A stretch of DNA of 12,251 nucleotides, from assembly GCA_023261525.1 (NCBI GenBank), contig JAHFOU010000034.1, positions 1-12,251 on the forward strand. Direction: 5' to 3'. Position numbers and translations under genes: made by a program. The DNA is from Planctomycetota bacterium (lineage in GTDB: Bacteria > Planctomycetota > SBBH01 > JAHFOU01). How positions within the stretch are numbered: the first letter of the stretch is position 1; every line of letters starts with the position of its first letter. The notes beneath the pieces are model-generated. The model ran no database searches. It saw only the letters and a list, made by a program, of their open reading frames with translations, and was not told the origin of the DNA. This document shows, piece after piece, positions 1 to 6,165 of the stretch.

Positions 1-947
1 TCGAAGATCACGGCCGGGATCTCGGCGTAGTAGCCGAGGCCGGCGAATTCGGCCATGAGCGAGATGCCGGGGCCGGCCGTCGAGGTCATGGCGCGGGCAC
101 CGGCCCATCCGGCCCCCAGGACCATGCCGATGGAGGCCAGCTCGTCCTCGGCCTGGACCACCGCATAGGTGGCCTTGCCGTCGGCGGTGTGGCGATGCTC
201 CTTGGCGAAATCGATGAAGTTCTCGACCAGGCTCGAGGAGGGCGTGATCGGATACCAGGCCACCACGGTGCACCCGCCGAACATGGCGCCGAGCGCGCAG
301 GCGGCGTTACCCTCGATCAGGAACTTGCCCTGGGTCTTGTTCATCTTCTCGACGAAGAAGGGGTCGCTCTTCTTGAGGTTCTCCTTCGCCCACTTCATCC
401 CGACCTGGATGGCGCTCAGGTTGGGCTCGATGGCCTTGGTCTTGCCGGAGAACTGATCGGTGACGACCTGCTTGGTGACCTCGAAGTCCAGGCCCAGCAG
501 TTCGATCAGCACGCCCACGTAGAGCATGTTGGTCAGGAGCTTCCTGAGGCGGGCGTCGGGGATCTGCTTCTCGGCGATCTCCTCGAAGGGCACCGCGTAG
601 CAGATCACGTCGGGGCGGCTGTATCCGGCGGGGAACTTGTAGGTCGCCTCGTGGATCAGGACGCCCCCGGCGTTCACCGCATGGACGTCCTCGGCGAAGG
701 TCGTCTCGTTGAGGCAGACCAGGATGTCGATCTCCTTCTTCCGCGCGACATAGCCGTCCTTGCTGGCCCGGACGGTGTACCAGGTCGGCAGGCCGGCGAT
801 GTTGGAGGGGAAGAGGTTCTTGGCCCCGACGGGGATCCCCATCCGGAACATCGTCTTGGAAAGCACGATGTTCGAGGTCTGGGACCCGGATCCGTTCACG
901 GTGGCCACCTGGATGGACACGTCGTTGACGATGCGCTTGGCGCTCAT
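1..947 (-). CDS. korA: 2-oxoacid:ferredoxin oxidoreductase, alpha subunit with N-terminal gamma domain (partial, KorA-type)
   Basis: Oxidatively decarboxylates a 2-oxoacid such as 2-oxoglutarate to acyl-CoA and reduces ferredoxin, in the cytoplasm with a thiamine-diphosphate-binding beta subunit. The ATG is at 947, and 315 residues are visible before the gene runs off the left edge. Residues 1-190 resemble the gamma domain (start MSAKRIVNDVSIQVATVNGSG, with VNAGGVLIHE near 91-100), fused as in KorA-type alpha subunits. The alpha domain starts near 208, with GNAACALGAMFGG (213-225), YPITPSSSLVE (232-242), QAEDELASIGM (265-275) and TSTAGPGISLM (288-298), all typical of the pyrimidine-binding half of this family. 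The remaining alpha domain and a korB gene would be expected to the left. The gene lies 30 bp after the glycosyltransferase stop and has its own ribosome binding site, so it is probably the third gene of the ETF-QO transcript. The substrate (2-oxoglutarate or another 2-oxoacid) cannot be decided from this fragment. Confidence 0.9.
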   Translation of the reverse strand, partial: MSAKRIVNDVSIQVATVNGSGSQTSNIVLSKTMFRMGIPVGAKNLFPSNIAGLPTWYTVRASKDGYVARKKEIDILVCLNETTFAEDVHAVNAGGVLIHEATYKFPAGYSRPDVICYAVPFEEIAEKQIPDARLRKLLTNMLYVGVLIELLGLDFEVTKQVVTDQFSGKTKAIEPNLSAIQVGMKWAKENLKKSDPFFVEKMNKTQGKFLIEGNAACALGAMFGGCTVVAWYPITPSSSLVENFIDFAKEHRHTADGKATYAVVQAEDELASIGMVLGAGWAGARAMTSTAGPGISLMAEFAGLGYYAEIPAVIF

Positions 948-951
948 GAAT

Positions 952-957
952 CTCCTC
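952..957 (-). promoter_or_regulatory. Shine-Dalgarno sequence of korA
   Basis: On the minus strand, AGAGGAG ends four bases before the ATG at 947. It supports that start over internal methionines and contrasts with the predicted leaderless starts elsewhere in the window. Confidence 0.6.
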
Positions 958-977
958 TGGGAAGGGGAGGCGGTATC

Positions 978-2441
978 CTAAGGATCCCTTGGGGAGGGGG
1001 CAAGGCAGATCCGGGCCAGGACCACGCCCTCCCGCTCCAGGGCAAGACCCGACCCCTGGCGCAGGGCCTTGAGCCCCGGGGGCAAGAGCATGCTGCGGCG
1101 ACCGGAGACCAGCAGGACCCCCCCCGGTCCCGTCCGGGAACCCGGAGGCAGCCAGCCCGTGGCCGTCAGGAAAGCCGCGTAGTCCTCCCCCATCGGCTCC
1201 GTTTTCAGCATCAGGGGACGCCGGGGGAGTCCAGCCAGGAGCTCCGGCGTCAGGGCGTCGCCCCAGTAGGTGGTCTCCATCCCCAGGCGCTCGGCGCCCT
1301 TCAGGCCTCCGACCAGAGGCGAGTAGTAGGACAGCAGGCAGGGATCCAGGGCGCACAGCCCGACGAGGATGGGCAGGACGACGAGGGCGGACAGGGCCAG
1401 CTGGCGCCTCAGCCCCGAGAGGGCCCCCAGGGCCAGGTCCATGCCCCGCCCGGCCAGAAGGGCCAGGAAGGGGAAGGCGGCCAGGAAGAGGCGGACCCCG
1501 TCGTAGCGCGGCACCCCCGGCAGGCAGGCCAGGCCCAGGGTGAAGGCCAGGTGGAGACCCAGCCATCCGGCGCCGGCTTCCTTCCTTCTCAGGATGCGCC
1601 CGGCCCCGAGGAGGGCGGCCGTCAGAATCGCCGGCGGCAGGGTGATCCCCGCCATCACCAGGGGGTAGTGCCAGGGCGGATAGGCGTGGTCGTAGACCGT
1701 GCCGCAGTACAGGCTGGGCACGATCCAGCGGGCCGACTTGTTCAGGAGGTAGTCCTGGATCCGGAGCGAAGGCTCGGCCCAAAGCCAGGGCCAGCCCGCG
1801 AAGAAGACGGCGCAGCCGAGGGGAAGCACGGCCAAGGCCTGGAGAAAGGTCAGATCCTTCTTCAGGAGTCCCCAGGCCAGCAGGGGTGCGATCAGGAAGA
1901 TGCCGTTCACCTTGGTCAGAAGGGCCAGACCCCAGAGAAGGCCAAGGAGGCCGGCGCCCTTCCAGCCTTTGAGGCCTTTGAGGGACAGCGCCGCCGCCAG
2001 CATCCAGACCAGGGCCATGGGCAGGTCCAGCTCGGCCAGATGGGCATGGGCCAGGACACGGGGCATGAGAACCAGACTGAACCCGGCCCAGAGGCCGGCC
2101 CGGTTCCCGAAGAGCCGGGCCCCGGTCCCGGCGGTGAGGGCGACCAGGGCCACGAAGAGGAGGCCGCCCACGGCCCGGGCCGGGGCCAGGGGGCCGAAGT
2201 GGTCCCCGCCGAGATGGATGGCCGCGCCGTAGAGGAGCTTGGCCGCCGGCGGGTGCTCGTGGTTGGGGATCCAGGCGGGGGTGACCGGGCCGCCCTTTTC
2301 GATCCAGTCGACGTAGGAGTAGCCGGAGATGCAATAGACCGGCTCGTCCCAGGTGAGGCCCGGGGCGGCGCCGAGGAGGACGGCCAGGAGGGCGGCGAGG
2401 GCAGCGGCCCGCCAAGGAGCGAGCAGCACGCGACCGATCAC
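978..2441 (-). CDS. Polytopic membrane glycosyltransferase, GT-C fold (GT39/ArnT-like)
   Basis: Predicted integral membrane glycosyltransferase of 487 residues that would move a sugar from a polyprenyl-phosphate donor to a lipid or protein on the outer face of the membrane; the acceptor is unknown. After a first membrane helix (about 8-27) comes TWDEP (30-34), the acidic loop motif of PMT/ArnT-type GT-C enzymes, and then NHEHPPAAKLLYG (60-72), matching the family's HPP motif. About ten further hydrophobic segments follow, including one at HLAELDLPMALVW and one at the GT39-like YDGVRLFLAAFPFLALLAGRG stretch, and then a soluble tail. The start is taken as GTG at 2441, which overlaps the ETF-QO stop (GTGA) and begins just before the first helix; a longer reading would run through the ETF-QO gene in another frame. 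A second GTG at 2429 is possible. Translation is probably coupled. A lipid-linked-sugar enzyme between two redox genes is odd. Family call is good; function is inferred. Confidence 0.8.
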   Translation of the reverse strand: MIGRVLLAPWRAAALAALLAVLLGAAPGLTWDEPVYCISGYSYVDWIEKGGPVTPAWIPNHEHPPAAKLLYGAAIHLGGDHFGPLAPARAVGGLLFVALVALTAGTGARLFGNRAGLWAGFSLVLMPRVLAHAHLAELDLPMALVWMLAAALSLKGLKGWKGAGLLGLLWGLALLTKVNGIFLIAPLLAWGLLKKDLTFLQALAVLPLGCAVFFAGWPWLWAEPSLRIQDYLLNKSARWIVPSLYCGTVYDHAYPPWHYPLVMAGITLPPAILTAALLGAGRILRRKEAGAGWLGLHLAFTLGLACLPGVPRYDGVRLFLAAFPFLALLAGRGMDLALGALSGLRRQLALSALVVLPILVGLCALDPCLLSYYSPLVGGLKGAERLGMETTYWGDALTPELLAGLPRRPLMLKTEPMGEDYAAFLTATGWLPPGSRTGPGGVLLVSGRRSMLLPPGLKALRQGSGLALEREGVVLARICLAPSPRDP

Positions 2442-4108
2442 AGCACGGTGTACTTCGGCCCGCCCCCGCCCTCGGGCGGCACCCAGGTGATATTGCCGAA
2501 GGGATCGCGGATGTCGCAGGTCTTGCAGTGCACGCAGTTCGAGGCGTTCAGCTTGATGGGCCCCTTCCAGCCTTCCCCGGGAGCCTTCTCCTTCTCGTAG
2601 ACCGCCGCCGGGCAGAAGCTCTCGCAGGGCGCATGGCCGCCGAAGGTCTTCAGGCACATCTGGCAGGTCTCGGCCGAGCGGATCAGGAGGTGGGGAGGCT
2701 GATCCTCCTCGTGCAGGGTGCCGGAGTGGAAGACGTCGTCCACCTTCGAGAAGGTCAGCTTGCCGTCATAGGCCATGGTCCTCGGGCCCGGTCCCGGCCG
2801 GGCGTGGGCGTGGTCCGGGGACGAGAGCAGACGGTTCCCGCCCAGGGGGTCCAGGCCCCCCAGCGCGGTCTGGGCCCCGGCGCGCAGCATCCCGAGCCAC
2901 ATCGGGCCCTCGAAGGCCGCGTGGAAGTTCCGCGAGGACCACATCTCGTCGCGGGCCCAGGATTTCTCGAAGGCCTCGGGGTAAGCGCGCAACGTCTTCT
3001 CGGAGGAATCCTCCTTCAGCAAGGACTGGAAGGCCGCCTCGGCCGCCAGCATCCCGCTCTTGATGGCCAGGTGGATGCCCTTGAGCCGGGGGGCGTTCAC
3101 CATCTCCGCGCTGTCCCCGATCAGCATCACGCCGTCGGCCGCCAGCCTGGGGATGGAGAAGTAGCCGCCCTCGGGCACGGCCTTGGCCCCGTACTGGAGG
3201 AGCTTGGCGCCGGCCAAAATCTTCCGAATGTAGGGGTGGGTCTTCAGCCTCTGGAGATCCTGGTGGGGATCGCAGAAGGGGTCGGATGTGTTCAGCCAGG
3301 TCACGAAGCCCACCACCAGGCGCCGGTTCCCCATCCCGTAGAGGAAGGAGCCGCCCATGGTACCCCCGGAGAGCGGGAAGCCCATCGTGTGCAGGACCTT
3401 GCCCTCGAAGCGGTCGTCCGGAAGCTCCCAGACCTCCTTCACGCCGGTGCCGTAGGCCGGGGGATTCCTGCCCTCGTCCAGGCCCAGCTTGGCGCGCAGG
3501 ACCTTGGTCAGGGTCCCACGGGGCCCTTCCCCCAGGATGGTGACCTTGGCCTTGAGGTCGATGCCGGGCTCGAAGTTGCCCTTCCTCTCCCCGCGCTTGG
3601 AGACGCCCTTGTCCCCGGTGCGGACCCCGACGACCCGGCCCCCCTCGAAGAGGAGCTCGCGTCCGGAGAAGCCCGTGAAGAGGCTGACCTCGCGCTCTTC
3701 CACCTTGGGCGCCAGCCAGCGGCAGAGCTCGGAGAGGGAGACGATGACGTTGCCGTGGTTCCGCATCGGGGGCGGGACCACCGGAAGGCGGACGTAGGTG
3801 GTCTCGGTGAGGTGGAGGACCTCCTCCTCCCCCACCTCGGCCTGGACGGGACAGCCCTGCTCCCGCCAGTCCGGCATCAGCTCCCAGATCCCCCGCGGGT
3901 CCATGACGGCGCCGGAAAGGCCCAGGTTCCCGACCTCGGCGCCCTTCTCGATCACGGCGATCTGGGGCGCGAGGGGCTTGGCCCCGGGCTTGGCGTTGTG
4001 GGCCTTGACCAGCCCGGCCAGATGGTAGGCGCAGGCCAGGGAGGCCGGCCCCGCCCCCACCAGCAGGACGTCGACCTCCATCACCTCGTGCGGCACGTCG
4101 TCAGGCAC
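2438..4108 (-). CDS. Electron transfer flavoprotein:ubiquinone (quinone) oxidoreductase
   Basis: Accepts electrons from reduced electron transfer flavoprotein (fed by acyl-CoA and related dehydrogenases) and passes them to membrane quinone. The 556-residue length is that of the family. An FAD-binding Rossmann motif is at VDVLLVGAGPAS (12-23), and a second FAD contact, VMLIGDSAEMVNAP, is at 327-340. The C-terminal ferredoxin-like part has FCPAAVYE (C499) and NCVHCKTCDIRDP (C525, C528, C531), the four ligands of the 4Fe-4S cluster, followed by the family signature WVPPEGGGGP. Extra cysteines C482, C485 and C495 precede them, as in many bacterial members but unlike the mammalian enzyme. The GTG at 4108 is chosen because a promoter places the transcript start one base before it; an ATG at 4081 (M10, MEVDVLLVGAG) is the alternative. 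First gene of a minus-strand group with the glycosyltransferase and korA. Confidence 0.95.
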   Translation of the reverse strand: MPDDVPHEVMEVDVLLVGAGPASLACAYHLAGLVKAHNAKPGAKPLAPQIAVIEKGAEVGNLGLSGAVMDPRGIWELMPDWREQGCPVQAEVGEEEVLHLTETTYVRLPVVPPPMRNHGNVIVSLSELCRWLAPKVEEREVSLFTGFSGRELLFEGGRVVGVRTGDKGVSKRGERKGNFEPGIDLKAKVTILGEGPRGTLTKVLRAKLGLDEGRNPPAYGTGVKEVWELPDDRFEGKVLHTMGFPLSGGTMGGSFLYGMGNRRLVVGFVTWLNTSDPFCDPHQDLQRLKTHPYIRKILAGAKLLQYGAKAVPEGGYFSIPRLAADGVMLIGDSAEMVNAPRLKGIHLAIKSGMLAAEAAFQSLLKEDSSEKTLRAYPEAFEKSWARDEMWSSRNFHAAFEGPMWLGMLRAGAQTALGGLDPLGGNRLLSSPDHAHARPGPGPRTMAYDGKLTFSKVDDVFHSGTLHEEDQPPHLLIRSAETCQMCLKTFGGHAPCESFCPAAVYEKEKAPGEGWKGPIKLNASNCVHCKTCDIRDPFGNITWVPPEGGGGPKYTVL

Positions 4109-4115
4109 GACCGGG

Positions 4116-4145
4116 AGAATAGCCCCGACGCGGCGGCGGCGTCAA
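4116..4145 (-). promoter_or_regulatory. Predicted sigma70-type promoter of ETF-QO
   Basis: On the minus strand, TTGACG (4140-4145) is separated by 18 bp from TATTCT (4116-4121), a 4/6 match to the -10 consensus. Normal spacing puts +1 near 4109, one base before the GTG at 4108, and no Shine-Dalgarno sequence is present. This predicts a leaderless transcript. The -10 is imperfect, so confidence is moderate. Confidence 0.45.
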
Positions 4146-4159
4146 CGCGGCAAATCCCC

Positions 4160-4188
4160 TTGACATCATTTACTCAATAGGCTAAATG
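4160..4188 (+). promoter_or_regulatory. Predicted strong sigma70-type promoter of arsR
   Basis: A perfect -35 TTGACA (4160-4165), a 17-bp spacer and a -10 TAAATG (4183-4188) lie in a short AT-rich island of otherwise GC-rich DNA. The predicted +1 is about 4195, one base before the ATG at 4196, and no ribosome binding site lies upstream. It is divergent from the ETF-QO promoter, with 14 bp between the two -35 boxes. Confidence 0.7.
4167..4188. promoter_or_regulatory. Inverted repeat CATTTA-N10-TAAATG, candidate ArsR operator
   Basis: A perfect 6-bp inverted repeat with a 10-bp centre fills the spacer and exactly covers the -10 box of the arsR promoter. A winged-helix dimer bound here would block RNA polymerase, so autorepression is a reasonable inference. 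The site is seen in the sequence; the binding protein is inferred from adjacency. Confidence 0.5.
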
Positions 4189-4195
4189 TTTCCGC

Positions 4196-4513
4196 ATGAC
4201 CAAGCCCCGCGCGGAGCGTGACCTGGAGGATCTGGAGAGCGTCTTCGCCGCCCTGGCGAACGCCTCCCGGCGCCACATCCTCCAGGTGCTCCAGTTCCGC
4301 GGCGGCAGCATGTCGGCTGGGGAGATCGCCGGGCGCTTCTCCTGCAGCTGGCCGACCACGACCCGCCACCTCCAGACCCTCCAGGCCGCCGGGCTGGTGC
4401 GGGTGAAGCGGCAGGGACGTCAGAGGATCTATGCCCTGGACCGGGCCCGGCTGAGGAAGGTCACGGGAAGCTGGCTGAATACATTCCACCCTACAAGGAG
4501 GACCGCCCGATGA
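4196..4513 (+). CDS. ArsR/SdpR-type winged-helix transcriptional regulator
   Basis: A 105-residue DNA-binding repressor of the ArsR superfamily. SVFAALANASRRHILQVLQF (15-34) is the family's opening helix. The helix-turn-helix covers about 41-68, with SWPTTTRHLQTLQAAGLV (51-68) as recognition helix, and the beta wing is KRQGRQRIYAL (71-81). There is one cysteine (C50) and no paired-cysteine metal site, so it looks more like the non-metal SdpR-type group than an arsenic or zinc sensor; the effector is unknown. The ATG at 4196 has no Shine-Dalgarno sequence and lies at about +2 of a strong promoter, so it is probably read from a leaderless mRNA. Its stop overlaps the start of the next gene (ATGA), suggesting a coupled pair in which the downstream protein is the regulated product. 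Confidence 0.88.
   Translation: MTKPRAERDLEDLESVFAALANASRRHILQVLQFRGGSMSAGEIAGRFSCSWPTTTRHLQTLQAAGLVRVKRQGRQRIYALDRARLRKVTGSWLNTFHPTRRTAR
4495..4501 (+). promoter_or_regulatory. Consensus Shine-Dalgarno sequence AAGGAGG
   Basis: A full AAGGAGG sits eight bases before the ATG at 4510, inside the 3' end of the regulator gene. It fixes the start of the downstream small protein and shows that this genome also uses ordinary ribosome binding sites. Confidence 0.85.
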
Positions 4514-4836
4514 AGGACAAACCCGAGGTCGTCTTCGCCGTCTACCGCCCCAAGAAGGGGAAGGCCAAGGTCCTGGAAGGCCTGGCCCGCAAGCACTCCC
4601 CCCTCCTGCGCCGGCTCGGCCTGATCACCCGCCGGCCCACGATCCTCGTCCGCGCCAAGGACGGCACCCTGTTCGAGGTCTTCGAGTGGAAGAGCGCGAA
4701 GTCGGCCCGCCTGGCCCACGAGCATCCGGCCGTCGCCAAGGTCTGGGAGACCATGGGAACGCACGGGCAGTTCCTGCCGCTCAAGGACCTGTCGGAGGCC
4801 GCCTGCCCCTTCGCCCACTTCTCCCCCCTGGCCTAA
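4510..4836 (+). CDS. Small protein of unknown function, possible dimeric alpha-beta barrel (ABM-like)
   Basis: A 108-residue soluble protein with no signal peptide or membrane segment. Alternating segments suggest a ferredoxin-like alpha/beta fold: strand VVFAVYRPKKGK (7-18), helix KVLEGLARKHSPLLRRLG (20-37), strand TILVRAKDGTLFEVFEWKS (44-62), helix AHEHPAVAKVWETMG (69-83), then a C-terminal strand near QFLPL. The VYRPKKGK...FEWKS...HEHPAVAKVWE arrangement resembles stand-alone proteins of the dimeric alpha-beta barrel (antibiotic biosynthesis monooxygenase-like) superfamily, but I see no defined active site and give no function. It overlaps the ArsR-type gene by ATGA and has a consensus ribosome binding site, so the two are almost surely co-transcribed. 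Homoserine dehydrogenase follows after 30 bp. Confidence 0.8.
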   Translation: MKDKPEVVFAVYRPKKGKAKVLEGLARKHSPLLRRLGLITRRPTILVRAKDGTLFEVFEWKSAKSARLAHEHPAVAKVWETMGTHGQFLPLKDLSEAACPFAHFSPLA

Positions 4837-4850
4837 GGGAAAGGATTGGC

Positions 4851-4856
4851 TATCAT
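4851..4856 (+). promoter_or_regulatory. Possible -10 element for hom
   Basis: TATCAT matches five of six consensus bases and would start transcription near 4863, four bases before the ATG at 4867, which lacks a properly spaced ribosome binding site. The best -35 candidate (about 4828-4833, CTGGCC) is poor. It may be a fourth near-leaderless promoter or chance. Confidence 0.25.
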
Positions 4857-4866
4857 CCCCGGTCCC

Positions 4867-6165
4867 ATGCGGACCGTGAACGTCGGGCTCGTCGGATTCG
4901 GCAACATCGGCTCGGCCCTGGCCGAGACCCTCCAGCGGGATGCCGCCCGCCTGGAGCGCTCCTCCGGCGTGCCCCTGAAGCTGGTCCGGGTGGCCGACCG
5001 CAACCGCGGCCGGAACCGCCGCTCCCTGAGGGACCCGGGCATCCTGACCACGGACATCTCCAAGGTCGTCCGCGACCCCGGCATCGACGTGGTCGTGGAG
5101 CTCATCGGCGGCGTGCCCGACGCCCGGCGTATCGTGATGGGCTCCCTGGCGGCCGGCAAGCACGTGGTCACGGCCAACAAGCACCTGCTCTCCGAGCACG
5201 GCGGCGAGATCGTCCGGGCCGCCGCCCGCCGGCACCTATTGGTCGGCTTCGAGGCCGCCGTCTGCGGAGGCGTCCCCCTGATCAAGGCCCTGCGCGAAGG
5301 CCTCATCGCCAACCGCATCCGCCACGTCCTGGGCATCCTCAACGGCACCACGAACTTCATCCTGACCCGGATGAGCGAGACGGGCATGGACTATGCCGAC
5401 GCCCTGGCCGAGGCCGGGCGCCTGGGCTTCGCCGAGCCCGACCCCCGCCTGGACGTGGACGGCTGGGACACCGCGCACAAGGCCAGCGTCCTGGCCTGGC
5501 TCATCTTCGGGCAGACCCTGCCGTCCTCGAGGTTCCGCGTCGAGGGCATCCGCTCCATCTCCCGCGAGGACATGACGGCCGCCGAGCGCCTGGGATGCCG
5601 GATCAAGCTGATCGCGGTGCTGAGCGAGGAGAAGGGCCGGCTCTGGCTGGGCGTGCACCCGGCCCTGGTCCCCTCCGTCCACCCCCTGGCGGACGTGCGC
5701 AACGAGTTCAACGCGGTCTACCTGGAAGGCGACCTGACCGGCCCCCTCCTCTTCTACGGCCGCGGGGCCGGGAAGAAGCCCACCGTCAGCGCGGTGATCT
5801 CGGACCTGGTCGACATCGGCGCCCACATCCTGCGCGGGGAGCGCACGGTGATCGGCTCGGTGCCGGCGGTCAGCATCCGGGGGCTTTCGGACCCGGGGGA
5901 GTTCAAGACGGAGTACTACCTGCGCTGGAAGGTCGCGGACGAGCCCGGCATGATCGGCCGCATCACGGCCTGCCTGGGCAAGGCGGGCGTCAACATCGCC
6001 TCGGTGACGGGGGCCCCGTCGGGAACGGGCCTGGGCCGGGTGGAGATCGTGACGGGCCTGAGCCGCGAGGGCCAGGTCCTGAAGGCCGTGAAGGCCGCCG
6101 ACCGCATCCCCGGGGTGCGCTCGAAGGGGCGTCTGCTCAGGTTCGAGCGCGGGCTGGTTGGATAG
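4867..6165 (+). CDS. hom: Homoserine dehydrogenase
   Basis: Reduces L-aspartate 4-semialdehyde to L-homoserine with NAD(P)H, the branch-point step to threonine and methionine, in the cytoplasm. The protein has 432 residues. The dinucleotide-binding loop is VGLVGFGNIGSA (6-17), TANKHLLSEHG (102-112) carries the conserved lysine region, and EAAVCGGVPLIKALREGL (129-146) and GILNGTTNFIL (156-166) are family signatures. DVDGWDTAHKASVLA (196-210) holds the catalytic Asp and Lys. GRGAGKKPTVSAVISDL (298-314) follows. A C-terminal ACT domain (about 347-425) suggests feedback inhibition, by threonine in relatives. The ATG at 4867 gives the usual N-terminus MRTVNVGLVG; a TTG at 4846 would add seven residues and has only a weak ribosome binding site. 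A fused aspartokinase is absent. The last 29 bp overlap the convergent recJ gene. Confidence 0.94.
   Translation: MRTVNVGLVGFGNIGSALAETLQRDAARLERSSGVPLKLVRVADRNRGRNRRSLRDPGILTTDISKVVRDPGIDVVVELIGGVPDARRIVMGSLAAGKHVVTANKHLLSEHGGEIVRAAARRHLLVGFEAAVCGGVPLIKALREGLIANRIRHVLGILNGTTNFILTRMSETGMDYADALAEAGRLGFAEPDPRLDVDGWDTAHKASVLAWLIFGQTLPSSRFRVEGIRSISREDMTAAERLGCRIKLIAVLSEEKGRLWLGVHPALVPSVHPLADVRNEFNAVYLEGDLTGPLLFYGRGAGKKPTVSAVISDLVDIGAHILRGERTVIGSVPAVSIRGLSDPGEFKTEYYLRWKVADEPGMIGRITACLGKAGVNIASVTGAPSGTGLGRVEIVTGLSREGQVLKAVKAADRIPGVRSKGRLLRFERGLVG

Noticed and set aside
977..993. Near-palindrome CCTAAGG-ATC-CCTTGGG at the glycosyltransferase stop codon
   Set aside because: The 7-bp arms pair at six positions, but there is no U-tract and korA follows in the same direction with its own ribosome binding site. 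Not supported as a terminator.
189..2600. Very long plus-strand open frame opposite korA and the glycosyltransferase
   Set aside because: It is antisense to two genes with clear family motifs. Its product is a low-complexity mix of Gly, Gln, Arg, Pro and Glu without recognisable domains, as expected from the mirror frame of GC-rich codons.
2442..2657. N-terminal extension of the glycosyltransferase to an ATG at 2657
   Set aside because: The extra 72 residues lie in the coding region of the ETF-QO C-terminus and are Arg/Leu-rich without a domain. The GTG at 2441 begins just before the first membrane helix.
2528..4180. Long plus-strand open frame opposite ETF-QO
   Set aside because: Antisense shadow. 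The minus strand carries the complete ETF-QO motifs, and this frame would read through the divergent promoter region.
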